NCBI GenBank assembly: GCA_964605915.1
Contig: CAZSET010000085.1
Coordinates: 1-14,926, forward strand
From: DAOVRD01 sp964605915
GTDB lineage: Bacteria > Planctomycetota > Brocadiia > SM23-32
Direction: 5' to 3'
Length of the DNA stretch: 14,926 nt
Each line of letters opens with the position of its first letter. Within the stretch, counting starts at the first letter, position 1. The notes beneath the pieces are model-generated. The model was not told the DNA's origin, made no database searches, and worked only from the letters and a program-made list of their open reading frames with translations. The position numbers and the translations under genes are program-made. This document shows positions 1 through 7,307 of this stretch, piece after piece.

Positions 1-1877
1 CCATGCGCGTCGACGATGAACTTGACGATGCTCAAGCCGAGGCCGCATCCCTCGCCCTGGCGTGACAGGCTCTGGTCGACCTGATGGAAGGGCTCGAAGA
101 TCCTGCGGACCGCTCGGCGCGAAAGCCCCACGCCATTGTCCTGAACCCGGAACCGGACGGTTCCGTCGCCGCCCGCCACGCTCAAGACGATACGCCTGTC
201 ATTCTCGGAGTACTTGAAGGCATTGTCCAGCAGATTAAGCAGCACGGTGACCATGGCGTCCCGGTCGGCCATCACGGGCGGCAGATCATCCGGCGCGCGG
301 ACCTCCAACCGGCACCCCTGGGCCTCAAACCGATCGCGAACCACGTCCGCAGCGGCCGTGAGGAGCTTCTGCGGAGCCACCTCGGTCAGCTCGAAGGCGC
401 GCTTATTGCGCTCCATGCGCGAGAAGCTCAGGAAGTTGTCGATCAACCGGCTGAGCCGCTCGTTCTCCTTCGAGATGAGCTGCAGGTACTCCCGAACCTG
501 GCTCTGGTCCTGGTAGCGGCCGTCCAGCAGCGTGTCGACCAGGACGCGCATGCCGGACAGGGGCGTCTTGAGCTCGTGGGAGACCGTGGCGATGAAGTCG
601 TTGCGCAGGCGCGTCAGCCGGACCTGCCTCAGCAGGCGCCGGCCCAGGAGGACCACGGCCGCTGCGGTGAAGAAGATCACCAGGAAGCCGGTCCAGAGAT
701 AAGCGGCCACCTGCTGGTCCGCCGCTGCCGAGAAGTCCGGGTCGTCCAGGTGAAGGGCCACCGTCCAGCCGGTCAGGTTGCCTCCCAACGGCTGCTCCAG
801 GAACGGCGTGGGCTGAGGGCGTTCCTGCCAGGGAGCCAGCACGCTGGTGCGGACCCCGTGGGTCGCCATCCGTCCGGCCACCGCCTGGCCGATCTGGTCG
901 GCCAGCGTCGTGCCCGTGATCAGGCCGACGATCCGGTCGTCGGGGGACTGAAGCTGCCACACGTTCTCCAGGGACGTGGGGCTCAGGCGGCCGGGTTCCG
1001 CGGGCCGGACGGGGCCGGCCAGGAACTCGGCGGCCAGTTCCTCCGCATCCGCCGTCAACAGCGCGGGCCCGTCCGGCGCGAGCTCCTTCAGGCGCTGCAT
1101 AAGGAAGCGCCGCTGGACGCTGGGCATGACGGGCTCGGAATAGTCGTTCAGGCCTTGCGCCAGTGCTGCCAGCGTTGCCTGGTATTGGGGGTGCTCGGGT
1201 CCGCCCATAAGCTGAAGCGCCATAAGGAACGCATTCGGGCCGATGACGCGGCCCCCGGGCTCCGTGGCGTTTGCGCAGGCGGGGTCCGTCGCGAGCTCGG
1301 TCAGCGTTGCGATCGCCGCGTCTCGGTTGCCTGCCAGGTTCTCGCAGCGAGCCTGAGAGAGGAGGGCGAGGCCCCGCACGTGCGGGTCCGCAGCCCCGCT
1401 GGCGATCCCGGCGTAGAGTTGCGCGGCCCTGGCGGGGTCTCGGCGGCGCGCCTCGGTCTGTCTGGCTTCGAGCCAGTCGCTGGTTCGCGGCTGCCCCATC
1501 GGGACGGCCGGCTCTTCGACGGGCGGATACAGCCTGCCTCCTTCGGCGTCGCGGATCACCACGCTGTCCCAAGGGCCCGCGGCGACAAGCCGGGCGAAGG
1601 TCTCGCCGGGCGGCTCCGCTGCGTCCGACTCACTCAGGCGCCGGGCGAGGGTGAGCCAGTGTTCGTCGAGCCCGCCGATCGCTTCCTCGAGGGGAGGACG
1701 GTAGGCCTCCATCAGCTTCTGCCGGACGGCCATGCGCTCGTTCCGCACCGCTGCGTTCATGAACCACAGCACGCAGGCCGTCGGAATCAGCACCGCCGCC
1801 ATCAGGAGCAGCAGGACGGGCCAGAGGCCGTGGCCTTCGCCCGTCCCGCTTGGCACGCTGCGCTTCGCTCGCCTCAT
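1..1877 (-). CDS. Membrane sensor histidine kinase, 3' end beyond the window
   Basis: Inner-membrane sensor histidine kinase; 625 residues are visible and the last part of the ATPase domain is off the left edge. Visible order: TM1 about residues 18-40, a large extracytoplasmic region 41-390, TM2 about 391-412, then HisKA with SHELKTPL and phospho-acceptor His434. The HATPase domain shows an N-box (LLNLLDNAFKYS, Asn552), G1 (DNGVGL), an F-box (IFEPFHQ) and G2 (GCGLGLSIVK, about 610-619). The window stops just after FIVDAHG. The extracytoplasmic region matches no sensor fold I recognise, but residues about 130-195 look like TPR-type paired helices. The ATG at 1877 overlaps the stop of the upstream secreted-protein gene as ATGA, which suggests translational coupling. 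No response regulator gene is in view; one may lie beyond position 1. The family call is certain; the signal sensed is unknown. Confidence 0.95.
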   Translation of the reverse strand, partial: MRRAKRSVPSGTGEGHGLWPVLLLLMAAVLIPTACVLWFMNAAVRNERMAVRQKLMEAYRPPLEEAIGGLDEHWLTLARRLSESDAAEPPGETFARLVAAGPWDSVVIRDAEGGRLYPPVEEPAVPMGQPRTSDWLEARQTEARRRDPARAAQLYAGIASGAADPHVRGLALLSQARCENLAGNRDAAIATLTELATDPACANATEPGGRVIGPNAFLMALQLMGGPEHPQYQATLAALAQGLNDYSEPVMPSVQRRFLMQRLKELAPDGPALLTADAEELAAEFLAGPVRPAEPGRLSPTSLENVWQLQSPDDRIVGLITGTTLADQIGQAVAGRMATHGVRTSVLAPWQERPQPTPFLEQPLGGNLTGWTVALHLDDPDFSAAADQQVAAYLWTGFLVIFFTAAAVVLLGRRLLRQVRLTRLRNDFIATVSHELKTPLSGMRVLVDTLLDGRYQDQSQVREYLQLISKENERLSRLIDNFLSFSRMERNKRAFELTEVAPQKLLTAAADVVRDRFEAQGCRLEVRAPDDLPPVMADRDAMVTVLLNLLDNAFKYSENDRRIVLSVAGGDGTVRFRVQDNGVGLSRRAVRRIFEPFHQVDQSLSRQGEGCGLGLSIVKFIVDAH

Positions 1878-4462
1878 TCTCCGGTCCGCCCGATCTGTGC
1901 TAGTTCGATCACGCCCCACGTGTTCGGCCTGAGGTAGCTGTCCTCGATTCCGGTCTCGCGGAGCTGCAAGGTCGGCGTAATGCTGCCGTCCCGGAGCAGC
2001 AGGTTGAGGCCCAACCTGGTGCCTGACTCCATACGGGCCGGCGCGAGCGCTGCGGCGGGAATGAAGTACTCAAGGACGTAGCCCTGGGGCGTTCGTGACC
2101 ATGCACACGAGATTCCGGTCTCGTCGTCCTTGCCCGTTCCGTCGGCGGACCGCTCGGTGGCCGGCCAGTAGACGGAGATCCGCGCGCCTCCCGGACCGGC
2201 CTCGGGGTCCGGCCAGAACGTGAGCGTCATGCTGTTCGACGTCGGCTCAGGGCTCCTGGCGCAGTCCGTCTCGACGAAGAGCTGAAGTCCGTCGCCGGTC
2301 CAGGGCTCGTCGTGGTTGGGGCGGATGTCTCGGTCGGCAGCGCGCAGAGCGCCGTAGATCCCTTCTTCGCGCCAGCAGAGGAGGAACGGTCCTGCCACGT
2401 TCGGTCCGAGCTGGGGGAGGGGCAGCGGAGCGATTCCGGCCCACTCGTCCAGATTCCCGTCAATGGCGATTGGAGCGTCGCTGTGGAGCACGTGCACAGG
2501 CGCGGGCTCCGGGATGGGTCTTTCGAGCGGAGCCGGCCGGCTTCCCGCCATCCTGGCCGCAGCCATCCCCGTCGAATACAGCCTCATGAACAGCGGGGCG
2601 ACCGTCATAGGATCAGGGAAGCCGTCGACGCCGATCCGGAAGCTCATCTGGCGCTCCGTTTCGGCCGTGCGGAGATGCACGGCCGCGCCTTCGTAGGCGT
2701 CTGCAAGTTCCGTCAGGACGGCCGCCATCTCCTGGAACCCGCTGGCTTGTGCGAGGACGGGGGCCCACGCTCGCATTGCCCCGCCCACGTTCAAGAGGAC
2801 CAGCTTGCTGGTGTCGCGCGGCAACCGGTCCAGATGCTCCCGAAGCGGACCGGCGGCCAGCGCGGAACCTTCGCCCTTTGCCGCGGCGAGGGCGGCCTGC
2901 ACGACCCTCGGACTGAGGCCGAGCGCGCTGAAGGCGCCCTCGTGGCCGACGTAGCAGTCGATCGTTTGCTCGCCAACCCTGATGCCGCGCCGGAACACGC
3001 CCGCCGCGGGGTTCGGTCCGTCCGTTGTCTGCAGAAACCTCTGGAGCGAGTCCCAGGTTCGCGCGGGGTTCCTGCTGGCAATCACCAGGCCCGCGCACTC
3101 AGAGACGACATTGCTGGGGAAGCCCGGCCCGAAGTCAACCGGGGCTTCCGGGGGAAGGACGAACAGCGCGATCTGTTCCATGGTGTCGTAGAGTTCCTGT
3201 GCGGCGGCGAGGTCGCCGAATCGAGCCAGCAGGCCCGTAACTGTCGCCGCCTGCGCCGGGGCCACCGGATCGAGAGCCACGCATGTGACCATGAATGCGC
3301 CGGCGGGGATGGCCGCGAAGTTCGCGACCTTCAAGCTCGGCGTTCGGACCAGGTCATAGAGCTCGCTCCTGTGCTCCGGCTGCAGATAGGCGGCAGCCTC
3401 CACGAAAGGCGCCCTCTCGTCGACAGCGATCCGGGCCACCACCTCGCCCACGTGGTCGAGGTCGAGCATCGCCCTGATCATCTCGAACCGGGCCGCCTCC
3501 GGGCCCTGCCCGGTCGATGCCAGCAGCGGCATCAGGCGCGAGCCGTCGATCCAGACGGCCAGGGCGTCGCGCTGACGGTCCGCCCGCGGCAGCCGCGCAA
3601 ACCCGGGGCTGGCCGACGCGAGCGACGGCTCCTGGCTGACGCCCCTGTATTGCCTGACGCACCAGGCCAGTCGATCTGCGGGCAGGGCGAAGATGATGGC
3701 GTTGTCGTCGTAGGCGACGGCGCCGCCGGCCGAGTCGCCCAGCACGATGGTCTGCATTCCCTCGACGGGTTCCCCAGGCGAGCCGGTGGTGGCGAGCGTT
3801 GAGACGACCAGTTCACGAACCATGGCGCCTTCGCCCGGATAGAGCACTGCCACAAGGCTGTTGGTGCCCGTCAGATCGAGGTCATAGACGCCCACGGCGA
3901 GTCGGCGCACCTTTCCGAATTCGTCGATCAGGGCGGGGTTCAGCAGCGGGGCAAGGAACTCCGCTCCGCCGCCCACTCTTTGTTCGAGCGCTCCTCCGGC
4001 GCCGGACGTCGCCATGAGGGTGCTGCGCACCATGTTGAAGGCCGCCGCTGCGTGCAGGCCGGAGCTACCCAGCTCGGCGTACAGGAGCGTCTCTGGCGGC
4101 ATGAGGCCCGCCGGGTCCGGCGTGGTCAGGGCGTCCAGCAGGCCCTGGGCCTCGGCGACCACCTCCGCCTGATCCGGGTACCGCTCAGCCAGTGTCCTCA
4201 GCTCCTTGACGGCGTCCGCGGAACGGCCGGCCTTCAGCAGGCAGGAGGCCAGGCGGTAGTGCGCCTGTGCAAGGACTGGCCGCGTAGCCTCGCCGTCTTC
4301 CAGGACCCTACGGTACGTCTTGATCGCGGCGTCCAGGTCGCCCTCCATCTCCTCGGAGAAGACAGCCTGCTCGAACAGCACGGGCGCCGACTCGGCGGCC
4401 GCAACGGACGCGATTCCCATCGAGGCCAGCAGCACGCCGATCACGCAATGCCTGGCAAACAT
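1874..4462 (-). CDS. Secreted TPR-like protein with C-terminal CBM9-like domain
   Basis: Predicted exported protein of 862 residues. The start is placed at 4462 because a strong ribosome site (AAGGAGGTGG) lies 5 nt upstream. An in-frame ATG at 4483 lies upstream of that site and would put seven hydrophilic residues before the signal peptide. Residues 1-23 form a signal peptide ending near VAAA. Residues about 24-112 are paired helices of TPR type (AQAHYRLASCLLKAG). Residues about 115-645 have no family I can name. Residues about 661-856 resemble the carbohydrate-binding module 9 / DOMON-like beta-sandwich: they open with IDGNLDEW and continue with DGLQLFVETD, YVLEYFIPAAAL and a closing NTWGVIEL. 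Such domains usually bind sugars or haem; the ligand here is unknown. The gene overlaps the histidine kinase start by ATGA, so the two products probably act together in envelope sensing. That functional link is inference. Confidence 0.85.
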   Translation of the reverse strand: MFARHCVIGVLLASMGIASVAAAESAPVLFEQAVFSEEMEGDLDAAIKTYRRVLEDGEATRPVLAQAHYRLASCLLKAGRSADAVKELRTLAERYPDQAEVVAEAQGLLDALTTPDPAGLMPPETLLYAELGSSGLHAAAAFNMVRSTLMATSGAGGALEQRVGGGAEFLAPLLNPALIDEFGKVRRLAVGVYDLDLTGTNSLVAVLYPGEGAMVRELVVSTLATTGSPGEPVEGMQTIVLGDSAGGAVAYDDNAIIFALPADRLAWCVRQYRGVSQEPSLASASPGFARLPRADRQRDALAVWIDGSRLMPLLASTGQGPEAARFEMIRAMLDLDHVGEVVARIAVDERAPFVEAAAYLQPEHRSELYDLVRTPSLKVANFAAIPAGAFMVTCVALDPVAPAQAATVTGLLARFGDLAAAQELYDTMEQIALFVLPPEAPVDFGPGFPSNVVSECAGLVIASRNPARTWDSLQRFLQTTDGPNPAAGVFRRGIRVGEQTIDCYVGHEGAFSALGLSPRVVQAALAAAKGEGSALAAGPLREHLDRLPRDTSKLVLLNVGGAMRAWAPVLAQASGFQEMAAVLTELADAYEGAAVHLRTAETERQMSFRIGVDGFPDPMTVAPLFMRLYSTGMAAARMAGSRPAPLERPIPEPAPVHVLHSDAPIAIDGNLDEWAGIAPLPLPQLGPNVAGPFLLCWREEGIYGALRAADRDIRPNHDEPWTGDGLQLFVETDCARSPEPTSNSMTLTFWPDPEAGPGGARISVYWPATERSADGTGKDDETGISCAWSRTPQGYVLEYFIPAAALAPARMESGTRLGLNLLLRDGSITPTLQLRETGIEDSYLRPNTWGVIELAQIGRTGE

Positions 4463-4467
4463 CGCTC

Positions 4468-4477
4468 CACCTCCTTC
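4468..4477 (-). promoter_or_regulatory. Strong Shine-Dalgarno site that fixes the start of the TPR/CBM9 gene
   Basis: The minus strand reads AAGGAGGTGG here, nearly a full match to the 3' end of 16S rRNA, 5 nt before the ATG at 4462. It favours that ATG over the in-frame ATG at 4483, which lies upstream of the site. Confidence 0.85.
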
Positions 4478-4543
4478 CGACATGTTAGCTGAAATCCATC
4501 CGACGGCAAGAGCCGACCTGCCTCTCCGATTGCCGCGGTCATG

Positions 4544-5083
4544 TTACGCGCTTGCCCGTGCGTGTCCCCGTGCGGTCGGGGCCGGCTCGCGGCCGGTGCC
4601 AACCGCCAGGAGGGCGACCACGTCTCGGTGGCCCCGCTCGACGGCTATGTCGAGCGCGGTGTGCCCGAGCCGGCTGCGGGCGTGGGCGTCTGCTCCGCCA
4701 GCCATGAGGAGTCCGGCTGCCTCGGCCCGTCCCCAGCGTGCGGCCGCGTGCAGTGCGGATTCGCCCGCTGCATCCACCGCGTCAGGGTCCGCCCCGCTGT
4801 CCAGCAGCAGCCGAAGTATCTGCGTCCGTCCGGCGGCCGCCGCCCCGTGCAGGGCGGTCCAGCCGCCTTCGGTGCGGGCGTTTACGTCGGCCCCGCGAGA
4901 CAGAAGCATCGCCGCCACGGCTGCCTTGCCCTGCTCGGCCGCAACGTGCAGAGGGCTCACACGGCCTTCGGAGAAGGCGTTGGCCCCATCCCACTGTTCG
5001 GGCACGAACTCGACCCATCCGCGGTCGCGGCCCATCGCCGCGGCCCGCAGGTCCGCATCGACTGCCTCGTGCGTCGCGTCCAT
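4544..5083 (-). CDS. Small ankyrin-repeat protein
   Basis: A 179-residue protein made almost entirely of ankyrin repeats, at about residues 41-71, 74-104, 107-137 and 140-165. Each shows the usual pattern (SPLHVAAEQG, TALHGAAAAG, SALHAAARWG, TALDIAVERG, with GADVNA or GADPDA turns). Ankyrin repeats bind other proteins, so a protein-protein interaction role is likely; the partner is unknown. There is no signal peptide or membrane segment, so it is probably cytoplasmic. The start at 5083 is chosen because AAGGGAGG lies 7 nt upstream; an upstream in-frame ATG at 5170 would add 29 low-complexity basic residues without support. The first 40 residues carry no recognisable domain. It is separated by 233 bp from the efflux operon and by 81 bp from the secreted TPR/CBM9 gene, so it could be its own unit or the first gene of the downstream group. 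Confidence 0.85.
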   Translation of the reverse strand: MDATHEAVDADLRAAAMGRDRGWVEFVPEQWDGANAFSEGRVSPLHVAAEQGKAAVAAMLLSRGADVNARTEGGWTALHGAAAAGRTQILRLLLDSGADPDAVDAAGESALHAAARWGRAEAAGLLMAGGADAHARSRLGHTALDIAVERGHRDVVALLAVGTGREPAPTARGHARASA

Positions 5084-5228
5084 CACAGGCCCTCCCTTCC
5101 GCTGACTGGTTGCTTCCTCTGTCTGAGGAGCTTGGATCCGGGAGCGCGTTCGCCGCTGCGGGCGGCTCACTTGCTCCAGCCTACACAGGGGGATGATAAG
5201 GGAGGTACGTTACGGGTTTGTCACGGCA

Positions 5229-5260
5229 GGTACACGTCTTCGTGCGTTTTCAGACGTACC
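5229..5260. repeat. Inverted repeat / hairpin between permease and ankyrin genes
   Basis: ACGTCT (5234-5239) pairs perfectly with AGACGT (5252-5257) across a 12-nt loop. The arms extend by GGT/ACC once a 2-nt bulge is allowed. The right arm ACGTACC (5254-5260) also pairs with GGTACGT at 5204-5210, so two alternative structures exist. It lies just after the efflux operon and before the ankyrin gene in the direction of reading. It could help end the efflux transcript, but no T-run follows on the minus strand, so an intrinsic terminator is not supported. It could equally be an operator. Confidence 0.4.
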
Positions 5261-5316
5261 GCGGAAGTGGGTACAAGCCGGGATAGGACGTGCCACGCCG
5301 GTCAAGACGCGGGGGG

Positions 5317-6591
5317 TCACTCGTGGCGGAGGGCCTCGATCGGGTCCATGTTGGCCGCGCGATAGGCAGGGTAAATCCCGAACAGAACGCCCACGGCGGC
5401 GCTGATGCCGAAGGCGAGCAGCAGCGACCAGAAGGTCACGATGGTCCGCATGCCGGCGAACCGTTCGACTAGCTGCGGGGCCAGAATGCCGAGGGCGATG
5501 CCCAGGCCGCCGCCGAACAGGGCAAGGAGCAACGTCTCCGTGAGGAACTGGAAGATGATGTGGCGCCTCTTGGCCCCCATGGCGCGGCGGATGCCGATCT
5601 CGCGCGTGCGCTCCATCACTGTCGCCAGCGTGATGTTCATGATGCCGATGCCGCCGACCAGCAGGCTGATGGCCGCTATCGAGCCCAGAACGATGCTGAA
5701 TATGCGCTTGGTCCTGCGGGCCTGGACCAGCAGGTGCAGGGGCACGATAATCTGGTAGTCGTCCTCGTCATGGCTGTTCTGCAGAAGGGCGACGATGACG
5801 CTCTCGACGCGGCGCACGTTGTCCAGGGACTCGACCCTGACGGTCAATTCGTGCAGTTCGACCCGCTCAAAGGTCCTTGTGCCGGACGAGCCGAAGACGA
5901 TGTTCTCGCCGAAGTAGAGGTTCATCGTTCCCAGCGGGACGTAGACCTCGGAGTTCGGATCGCCCACCATCTTCTTTCCGCCGAACTCGCCGCGGGCGAA
6001 AGAAGTGACGACGCCGACCACTCTGAACCGGTTTTCGCCGCAGAGGACGGTCGAGCCGATGGCGTCTCCGAGGGGGAACAGCACTTGGGCTGCCGTGTGG
6101 CCCAGCACGCAGACGCCGCCGCGCTTGGTCATGTCCGTGTGCGTGAGGAACCGGCCGCGCAGGACCTGCACGTTGTTGACTTCCCTGTAAGAAGGCACCG
6201 TCCCGACCAGGTCGGTGTCCATCCGATGGCTGGCGTGGACGACGGTCTGCCTGATTCTGCGGGCGGGCACGGTCATAACCACGCCCGGTATGGTTGTTCC
6301 TATGCGTTCGGCATCTTCACGGGTCAGGCCATACTCCCGCAGCCTGCTGGTCTCCTCGCTGGCCTGCTGGCTGTCCGGGGGGGGGACGCTTTGGATGATG
6401 ATGTTCAGGCTCCCCAGCTTCTCTATCTGCTGAAGTGCCTCTTCGCTGGCCCCGGTGCCGATGGCCAGCATGGCGATCACGGAGCAGACGCCGAAGGTGA
6501 TGCCCAGCATGGTGAGGCCGCTGCGCATCTTGTGAAGCCAAAGGCTCTTGACGCCGGCTTTGAGCGTTCGCTTGAGTTGAAACCCGATCAT
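5317..6591 (-). CDS. MacB-type ABC transporter permease (FtsX family)
   Basis: A 424-residue inner-membrane permease of the MacB/FtsX type, which drives tripartite efflux or envelope export rather than classic channel transport. TM1 is near residues 28-48. A periplasmic MacB-type core domain spans about 50-290. The C-terminal FtsX domain has TM2 about 297-321, TM3 about 346-372 and TM4 about 386-406. The conserved coupling motif EIGIRRAMGAKRRHI (about 331-345) lies between TM2 and TM3, where the ATPase docks. The end, AYRAANMDPIEALRHE, is typical of the family. The ATPase domain that is fused in E. coli MacB is encoded separately by the gene just upstream, overlapping as ATGA. A run of nine G (6377-6385) encodes part of VPPPD near residue 70 and is a possible slippage site. 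Substrate cannot be told from sequence. Confidence 0.93.
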   Translation of the reverse strand: MIGFQLKRTLKAGVKSLWLHKMRSGLTMLGITFGVCSVIAMLAIGTGASEEALQQIEKLGSLNIIIQSVPPPDSQQASEETSRLREYGLTREDAERIGTTIPGVVMTVPARRIRQTVVHASHRMDTDLVGTVPSYREVNNVQVLRGRFLTHTDMTKRGGVCVLGHTAAQVLFPLGDAIGSTVLCGENRFRVVGVVTSFARGEFGGKKMVGDPNSEVYVPLGTMNLYFGENIVFGSSGTRTFERVELHELTVRVESLDNVRRVESVIVALLQNSHDEDDYQIIVPLHLLVQARRTKRIFSIVLGSIAAISLLVGGIGIMNITLATVMERTREIGIRRAMGAKRRHIIFQFLTETLLLALFGGGLGIALGILAPQLVERFAGMRTIVTFWSLLLAFGISAAVGVLFGIYPAYRAANMDPIEALRHE

Positions 6592-7292
6592 TTCTGCGTT
6601 CCCTGGGGATGACCCGCCAGCGCCCCGTCCGTGACCATGCCGTCGACGAGGTGCATGATTCTCTGCGTGGAGGCCGACACCTGCGGATCATGGGTCACGA
6701 CGAGCATGGTGACTCCGTCGGCGTTCAGTTGGTGCAGCAGGTCGAGGATCTGCTTGCCCGTCTTCGTGTCGAGGTTGCCGGTCGGTTCGTCGGCCAGCAC
6801 GATCAGGGGCGAGCTGGCCAGGGCGCGCGCAATGCCGACCCGTTGCCTTTCGCCGCCGCTCAGTTCCGTGGGCACGTGCGTGAGGCGATGGCCGAGCCCA
6901 ACGCGTTCGGCCAGCATGACGGCCCTCTCGTAGCTTTCCCGCTCCGAGACGCCGCGGTAGTAGAGGGGAATCTCAATGTTTTCGACGACGTTGAGCTGAG
7001 TGATCAGGTTGTAGGACTGGAAGATGAAGCCGATTTCGCTGGCCCGCACCTCGCTCAATTCGTCATCGTTCATGGTGGAGACGTCCCGCCCGCCGAGCAG
7101 GTACTGGCCCCGGGACGGCGTGTCCAGGCAGCCTATCAGGTTCAGGAACGTGGACTTGCCCGAGCCTGAGGGGCCCATCAGGGCCACCATCTCCCCCTCT
7201 TCGAGGGCGAAGTTCACGCCTTTGAGCGCGTGGAGCAGCGTGTGCCCCATCACGTAGGTCTTCCAAACGTCCCTGAATTCAGCCAGCGCCAT
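6588..7292 (-). CDS. ABC transporter ATP-binding protein (MacB/LolD type)
   Basis: A 234-residue cytoplasmic ATPase that powers the permease encoded next. All catalytic elements are intact: Walker A GPSGSGKS at 40-47, Q-loop Gln92, signature LSGGERQ at 144-150, Walker B IVLADEP at 164-170 with catalytic Glu169, and H-loop His201. The stretch after Walker B (TGNLD) and the overall length are typical of the LolD/MacB/FtsE branch of single-domain ATPases. The gene begins 15 bp after the adaptor gene; a purine-rich AAGGGAAGG lies about 8 nt before the ATG. Its stop overlaps the permease start as ATGA, fitting a one-to-one ATPase/permease complex. The subfamily, not the substrate, can be stated with confidence. 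Confidence 0.95.
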   Translation of the reverse strand: MALAEFRDVWKTYVMGHTLLHALKGVNFALEEGEMVALMGPSGSGKSTFLNLIGCLDTPSRGQYLLGGRDVSTMNDDELSEVRASEIGFIFQSYNLITQLNVVENIEIPLYYRGVSERESYERAVMLAERVGLGHRLTHVPTELSGGERQRVGIARALASSPLIVLADEPTGNLDTKTGKQILDLLHQLNADGVTMLVVTHDPQVSASTQRIMHLVDGMVTDGALAGHPQGTQK

Positions 7293-7307
7293 GGAGTTGC
7301 CTTCCCT

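Noticed and set aside
403..1572. A 389-codon minus-strand frame overlapping the kinase
   Set aside because: It is out of frame with the kinase motifs and its translation is Arg/Pro/Gly-rich without any domain.
84..1937. A 617-codon open frame on the plus strand
   Set aside because: It is antisense to the histidine kinase, whose H, N, G1, F and G2 boxes are clear on the minus strand. The plus-strand product is low-complexity and Arg/Gly/His-rich, as expected of a shadow frame in GC-rich DNA. The same holds for the other long plus-strand frames, for example 2312-3802, 7230-8654 and 11923-13650.
4482..4509. Possible promoter before the TPR/CBM9 gene (TTGCCG, 16 bp, TAACAT on the minus strand)
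   Set aside because: Each box matches only four of six positions, and the implied start would fall inside the ribosome-binding site.
5193..5224. Possible promoter before the ankyrin gene (GTGACA and TATCAT on the minus strand)
   Set aside because: The -10 is good, but the spacer is 20 bp, longer than sigma70 promoters normally tolerate. Not strong enough to annotate.
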